DNA of 64,000 bases from contig NC_056732.1 of assembly GCF_019279795.1 (NCBI RefSeq), forward strand, positions 1,076,816,740 to 1,076,880,739, in the 5' to 3' direction. The notes under the pieces are model-generated. The model ran no database searches, had not been told where the DNA came from, and saw only the letters and a program-made list of their open reading frames with translations. Below, piece after piece: positions 59,041 to 64,000 of this stretch. The stretch is from Protopterus annectens (Eukaryota; Chordata; Ceratodontiformes; Protopteridae). Both the position numbers and the translations under genes were made by a program. Position 1 is the stretch's first letter. Each line of letters starts with the position of its first letter.

Positions 59041-59366
59041 TCATACTTCTCAACTGCCCAAATTTTTGCAGAACACCCAGATTTTTGCCTCATATTTTTA
59101 GCCTGTTCATCCTAAAACTTGTGGTTTTCTGGCAAATCATTGGATTGAAGTCACTAAATGATGGCAAATGTTTTGAGTTTCAGACTTAATGTCCTTCAGA
59201 AAATGTATGTTGATCCAAAACCTGTTATTCTAACAACTTTCTAAGATTATAAGAGCAATTTTTAAAATCTGTCTCTATTTTGGAGGTTTTGCCCCCCCCC
59301 CCCCACCACCATTACTTTTGCCTTTGTCCAGATTTCTAATGGTAAGAGTTTGAGAGGAATGTGCCT
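59041..59366 (+). mobile_element. Inverted-repeat element B, copy 3
   Basis: Starts CATACTTCTCAACTGCCC and ends AGTTTGAGAGGAATG, imperfect inverted ends. Internal words as in copies 1 and 2, plus a C-run at 59287-59301. Confidence 0.75.
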
Positions 59367-59369
59367 AAT

Positions 59370-62130
59370 ACATTTGTTAATCATTTCTGAGCCACATTAC
59401 TTTACTTTGTGTGGCTACATTACTTTACTTTGTATTTGGCCTCTATGCCATCAAAGTATGTATTTTGCACTTTGAGGTTTCTGCTGATTAGCATTTTAGA
59501 TATTTTGATTTGCAACAAATGAGTGTTGTTCTACATTATTGTATATTTGCTATCCTTAATAATAAACTTGTCATTCTAAACAAGAGATGTGAAGGACCTC
59601 ATTTTGTTTACTGTGTTATTTTATGTTAAAAAATTAATATGACATAAACAATGTTTTATTTAGCAAATGAATCGTGCAAAATAAGTGTTTCATAGGATTA
59701 AGAAATATCATCTCACAGTTCAACAGCTATAGAATTGGAGTTGTCATCCACTCCAAATATTAATGTTACATTAAATAAAACAATCACCTAGCTGAGCCCT
59801 GAGGATAAAGTTAGCCAAAACAATAAAAAAGAACAAATGAGATGGACCCTTTTGTTCCACAGTAACATGCTCTCCTTTTGCATGCAATGAAGTGGAAACC
59901 ATGCACACTATTTACATGCTTTTATTACATCTGTTTCTAGACTGGGAGTCTAAACTCCTCCCCCTCAATTATCTTTCTGTTCTACCTATTCAGAATACCA
60001 GATCATTGTGTATCTGGATGTAAAACAGGCTTTTGTTCTTATTGTTTACAGAGTTTTGGAAGACGTTTTTTTTTAACTGTTGAAGAGTTTTTAAGCATTT
60101 CAAAGCAATATTTTATTATTCCATGGCTGACATTCTGAGTACTGCAAGTGAAGAAAAACTAAAAAGACAAAGGAGAACAACCATAATCTGTGTTGGTGGC
60201 AGGATATTAGATTAAGTATTATGTTCTGCTTTAAAAACAGGGAGGAAAGATGGAATGTACAGGCAAAGAGTGACTTAAACTTATGATGTACTAGGACCCT
60301 GGGGACAAGTGAAGATCGAACTATATGCTGACTGACTGGGAGTCCCACACTACATGGTGCCAAAGCTTAGTCTCAGGGTTTTGTTTTTTATATGCTAAAT
60401 GTAATGAAGTGACAATTGTCTCATTCAAGAAAGAATTTACAAAATAACAAAATATACCCACAGACTTCAGATGAAATGCCTTTTTTATCTCCTTAGACTT
60501 CTATTTCCAAAGTTCATATGACAACATCCAAAGTTGCTATTGATATCTATGTTCACATTTGTTCTTGAATCCGGTACATTGTGAATAGAATGTTGTCAGC
60601 CAGCCTTAGTTTTTACCTGTGATTACAGAGAACCAGTGAACATCAGTATTTATGCCTCTGGCTCTATCCTAAGCTACACTGAGCCTTGCATCACTTTCAG
60701 GGCATACTCAGCTTATACAAAGCTGGGAAATAAAACAAGGACATCATGGAAGACCATGAAGGTTGTCTGACAGGCCTAGAGCTCCTTGCCCAGCAGATAA
60801 CTAAGCTAAAGGTCAGAGGCTGGATGGCTGAATTGAAACACCACATTTGAACTTAATGTGTCTACTCTTTTTCAGCTTAAAATATATCGGCCTCCAAAAT
60901 TTGTCCAAGCATTCCAAATTTTAAATTCAATTACTCTATTATGTGTTCTGCTGTAATCATTTTGCATAGCTAAAAAAGAGATGCAATATAAATCAGATGA
61001 GAATAAACAAGGCATATATGCTTTGACATACCCAGGCACATACCTTTTAAAGTATACACAATAGCCAAAGAGCAACAAAATACCACTATATAAATTTGGC
61101 TGTAGCAAATGTGAAGGTTAATATTTTTATAGGAATAGTTGTTCAGCAAAAGGAAAGCAGCGTCATTCTTGTGACAAAGTTATTCATGTTGCTAAGCAGC
61201 ACAAACTCACAAATGTAATTGATATTTAACAGAAAACTGTTTAATAACGATCATTCAGAGAGGGAATGCCATACATCAGAAACCTAAAATGGAGAGCATC
61301 ATATTGCAAATAGAGTACACCTGCAACTACACAGTGTAGGATTATAAGACAATCAATTACCAGAAAATAAATAAGCAAATACATAAAAGTAACCAACGAT
61401 AAAAAAATCTACTGCTTTAGACATGTAAAAATGTGACAAAGTTATCTATAACTAAAATAAAAGATTGTAGGAAATGAAACAGAACCAGAGGTATCAGTTA
61501 GAGGGGCACAGGCTATAAATCCACACCACTGGCACCAAATAATATGTGATGGATGGGGTGTGAATCCCACCATTGCATCTAATTAATGTGTCATGGATAG
61601 GGCTACAGCCTCATGATTCCCACTGCTGACCACCAAATAAATAAATGAGGGATGACTGGTCTTAAAAACATATTGCAAATGCACACTACTGCTTCGGGTT
61701 ATAATCTGTACCAGCCACATCCAAATAAGTTTTACACTGTACACCTTCAGAACAGATTTCATCTACTTTGGTCTGGCCCAGAGCCCTCAATATTTTTTAA
61801 CAACAGTAATTGAGACTTAGCCAAATCTATTTGTCATACATATGCACACAATGTTTCCTAGGAGTGGTTGCTGATACCATTCCACTGCCATCACCTATTC
61901 TTACTTTATCAGTACACACTGCCAGCAGATCAATTTGGTGCTAAGGTCTCAGTTACTGAACAATCAACCAACCAATATATTAAATTATCATAGCTTATAG
62001 CCAATCTCTCTTAAAACAAATCAGATACCAACAGCCACTCTTGTGAGGTTACTGTGACAAATTAATAAATGAAATACCAGCCACTAACTTCCGTAATTTA
62101 ATAAACATAAATTCACTAATTGAAAATCAC
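59370..62130. other. AT-rich spacer, nothing recognised
   Basis: No coding or repeat structure that I can support. Frames at 60100-60363 and 60872-61108 (minus) have no motif. Confidence 0.55.
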
Positions 62131-62131
62131 T

Positions 62132-62186
<55 letters not shown>
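62131..62186. repeat. (TA)n microsatellite beside PLE remnant 3
   Basis: About 56 bases of alternating TA. Confidence 0.97.
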
Positions 62187-62188
<2 letters not shown>

Positions 62189-62460
62189 AATGACTGTACA
62201 AGAAAAAATAAAAGAACATCTTTATAAACAGTTATCTGGCAACAGAATGACTCTAACTACATCTAAACAATCCTATTCATAATTAAAACACAAAACAAAT
62301 AAGTGAACCAAAACACAGCTAGAGCAACTATATAAAACGTTAAATGTGGTAAGTGCTTTCTCGGGTTAACCACCCATTTCTTCAGGCCATTCTTGGAGAA
62401 AAGGAGAAAAGAGCCAATGAAAATCTTGTCAAAATATGCATAAAAATAAATAAATAAATA
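62187..62460 (-). mobile_element. PLE 3' terminal remnant (copy 3)
   Basis: No coding part. Recognised by the minus-strand word CCTGAAGAAATGGGTGGTTA followed by ACCCGAGAAAGCACTTACC, which is laid out like the 3' end of PLE copy 1, and by the (TA)n tract on its 3' side. The border at 62430-62460 is an AAAT microsatellite. Confidence 0.6.
62357..62385 (-). ncRNA. Hammerhead-ribozyme-like core in PLE remnant 3
   Basis: Minus strand: CTGAAGA (62385-62379, fits CTGANGA), helix II candidate GGGT-GGTTA-ACCC, then GAAA (62360-62357) followed by GCACTT. The conserved core letters are all present. Helices I and III could not be settled by eye. Confidence 0.5.
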
Positions 62461-63059
62461 AAATGGCTATATACTTATAAAGCACCTAAGTTATACAGAA
62501 AATCTACAGAAATGTACTTTAGATAATATAATGCAAGTGAAACATCATCAGCAAGAAAACAGAAACACAAAAGACCTTGAAACATATGAAGGGAAAATAT
62601 AAATAGGACACAAGTGATATTAAGTTAATTACTAAAGAAAAGGAATAAAAAAGTTTAACAAGGAAGAAAAGGTTCTATAAAGATTAACATGGTATGCATT
62701 TTCACATTAGGCGATAAAGATGGGAGAAATGGTAGGTGTTAAGAACTGCGAGAAAGTAAAAATGGTTGAGTAAAGCTAGATTGGGTTTAGAGAGGATATG
62801 TGTGAGGAAATGAAAAACATTTATAGAAAAAGTAATAGTGAGAAAAAAAAAGATAGTAGGCAAACTAAAGTAGGTTTAGTATATAGATTTTGTTTTAAAG
62901 TATGATAGAAGTTGTAACTGAATGTGGTGAAAAAGGCAGTCAGATATTATTAAGTAAAATGATAATAATTTACTGAAAACAGTTTTTATTCACAGAAATC
63001 TTAAGTACCATAGAAATAATAAGTAATTCAAAGTTATACAACAAGAGACCACATTTATC
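62461..63059. other. AT-rich spacer, nothing recognised
   Basis: No supported feature. Confidence 0.55.
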
Positions 63060-64000
63060 TTACAAATAACCATCCACAGGGTACACCAACCTTTTCAAGG
63101 AGAGCAAGGTCTGTAAGTCCTGGAGTTTATTTCGGGCCCCCATCCAATTGTTTAAACTATTGTTAAAGGCTGGCATGAAGTCACATTGCTTGACATTCAA
63201 GTGGTATCTATTTCAGTGCAAGGGGAGGAGCTGAGTGATGAACCCATCTCTCCATTTAGTCTTGTTTATCATCTTATGTAAATTGAGATATGTTGTTCTA
63301 ATGTTGGCTATACTGTTTAATATATCGAGAAGAAAGAGCTCATGGATAATATGGTCCCTGAAGACACAGAAGGCAAGGCACAGGTCTCCCCTCAAGAGCA
63401 TATATGGCATGGAATACAAGTGACTCCAGCCTTTCCTGATAACTAAGATTTTTAAAGCCCAAAATCCTTTTTGCTAGAAACATCTGCAGTTTTTCAATGT
63501 TTGATACATTTTGCTAGCTACACATAAAAGGGGTGCATTATATTCCAAAAATGAAATGAAAATTAAGTGAATGTTCTACTGTGTTCACAAATATGTCAAT
63601 AAAACCAAAAAGATAACACAATCCTATAGTACTCAGTAGTAATTTATTAAGTACTTTTGCTCCAGTTGTAAAATGTCATCAGGCTGATAATAAATTATAA
63701 CTGAGTCTTGTGAAATTGTGTTCTATTTTTGGTTTTCTTTACATTATATTCTATGATGGGCCTAACTAGAGCAGTGTACAGGGAAACAGTAACTCTTTTG
63801 TCTTAGATGACATGCCTTTTATGATTGTGAGATACAGAAGGATTTTCTGACTACAATTGCTGCACATTGATCAAAGGAGAAGGAGCTAATCTCTCAGATA
63901 TCCAATTCCATAATCAGAGACTTACTGCAGAGTGGAGTGTCATTGATACATTAGTTGGTAGGAATTTGCTGTTTTCTAAAGGAGATGATACCACATTTCT
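63060..64000 (-). pseudogene. CR1-related LINE ORF2 C-terminal fragment, runs off the window
   Basis: On the minus strand, from the window end: a part matching IRDLG...FDxHxxxVVRK of CR1 copies 1 and 2 (FDQCAAIVVRKSFCIS, about 63880-63820) and LYTALVRPIIEYN (about 63780-63742). A 196-bp insertion follows. The text then resumes with EYNAPF (63545-63530), EKLQMFLAKRILGFKNLSY, LLRGDLCLAF (about 63390), NLHKMINKTKWRDGFITQLL (63280-63220) and a tail with NNSLNNWMGAR. This is the end of a CR1-type RT and C-terminal domain, more diverged than copies 1 and 2 and broken by shifts and stops. Its 3' end near 63060 has no octamer tail. Confidence 0.85.
63546..63741 (-). mobile_element. 196-bp insertion with a 10-bp target duplication, PLE terminal-repeat-like
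   Basis: Flanked by CATTATATTC at 63536-63545 and 63742-63751; removing it restores the CR1 coding text. The minus strand has CCTGATGACATTTTACA (63683-63667) and AAAAGTACTTAATAAA, laid out like PLE terminal repeats (CTGATGA, then a GAAAGTGC-like word, then an AATAAA). No coding text. Confidence 0.65.

Overview
The window looks like non-genic DNA from a repeat-rich vertebrate genome. I see no host protein-coding exon, rRNA gene or functional tRNA gene that I can support. It contains CR1-type LINEs with an ORF1 esterase domain, Penelope-like elements (PLEs) with GIY-YIG endonucleases, an R4/Dong-type LINE, a BEL/Pao LTR element, a pogo transposon, an L2-like tail and tRNA-derived SINEs. This mixture, with AT-rich spacers, fits a fish-grade or amphibian-grade genome (lungfish, cartilaginous fish, salamander or caecilian are all possible). 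The species cannot be fixed from the sequence alone.

Layout. 1-1838: 3' part of a decayed BEL/Pao element (integrase, C-terminal DUF5641-like domain, putative 3' LTR). About 1860-29171: one pogo-family DNA transposon whose two ends lie 25 kb apart. Its transposase gene is at 2510-3902, its tail is cut near 4285 and resumes near 29009. Between them lies a satellite of about 281 bp per unit (some 50 units), itself hit by three CR1 copies: one in reverse orientation at 17477-20499, one nearly full-length at 22104-29006 with a tandemly repeated 5' region, and one mostly hidden in a 500-base assembly gap (11344-11843). About 29200-31400: another jockey-superfamily LINE, minus strand. 32735-33402: minisatellite of 59-bp units. 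33556-34670: 5'-truncated PLE with an adjacent (TA)n tract. 34700-43500: mostly unrecognised spacer with one tRNA-SINE that shares the CR1 3' tail, an L2-like tail, two tRNA-SINEs of a second family, small inverted-repeat elements and a CR1 fragment.

43900-54030: an old R4/Dong-type LINE. Its coding region is split by a SINE (8-bp target duplication) and by a 5.5-kb PLE whose ends are marked by a perfect 10-bp duplication (ttgcaattaa), so the LINE reading frame resumes exactly. 54030-63060: mostly unrecognised DNA with a 42-bp minisatellite, two more copies of an inverted-repeat element, and a PLE 3' remnant beside a (TA)n tract. 63060-64000: a CR1 fragment interrupted by a 196-bp insertion with a 10-bp target duplication.

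The genes do not form a host pathway: each is mobile-element machinery, and nearly all are broken by stops and frameshifts. The most interesting signals are (i) hammerhead-ribozyme-like cores on the minus strand at PLE termini, (ii) the satellite expanded inside a pogo transposon, (iii) the repeated 5' region of a CR1, and (iv) the clean nesting of a PLE in an R4-type LINE.
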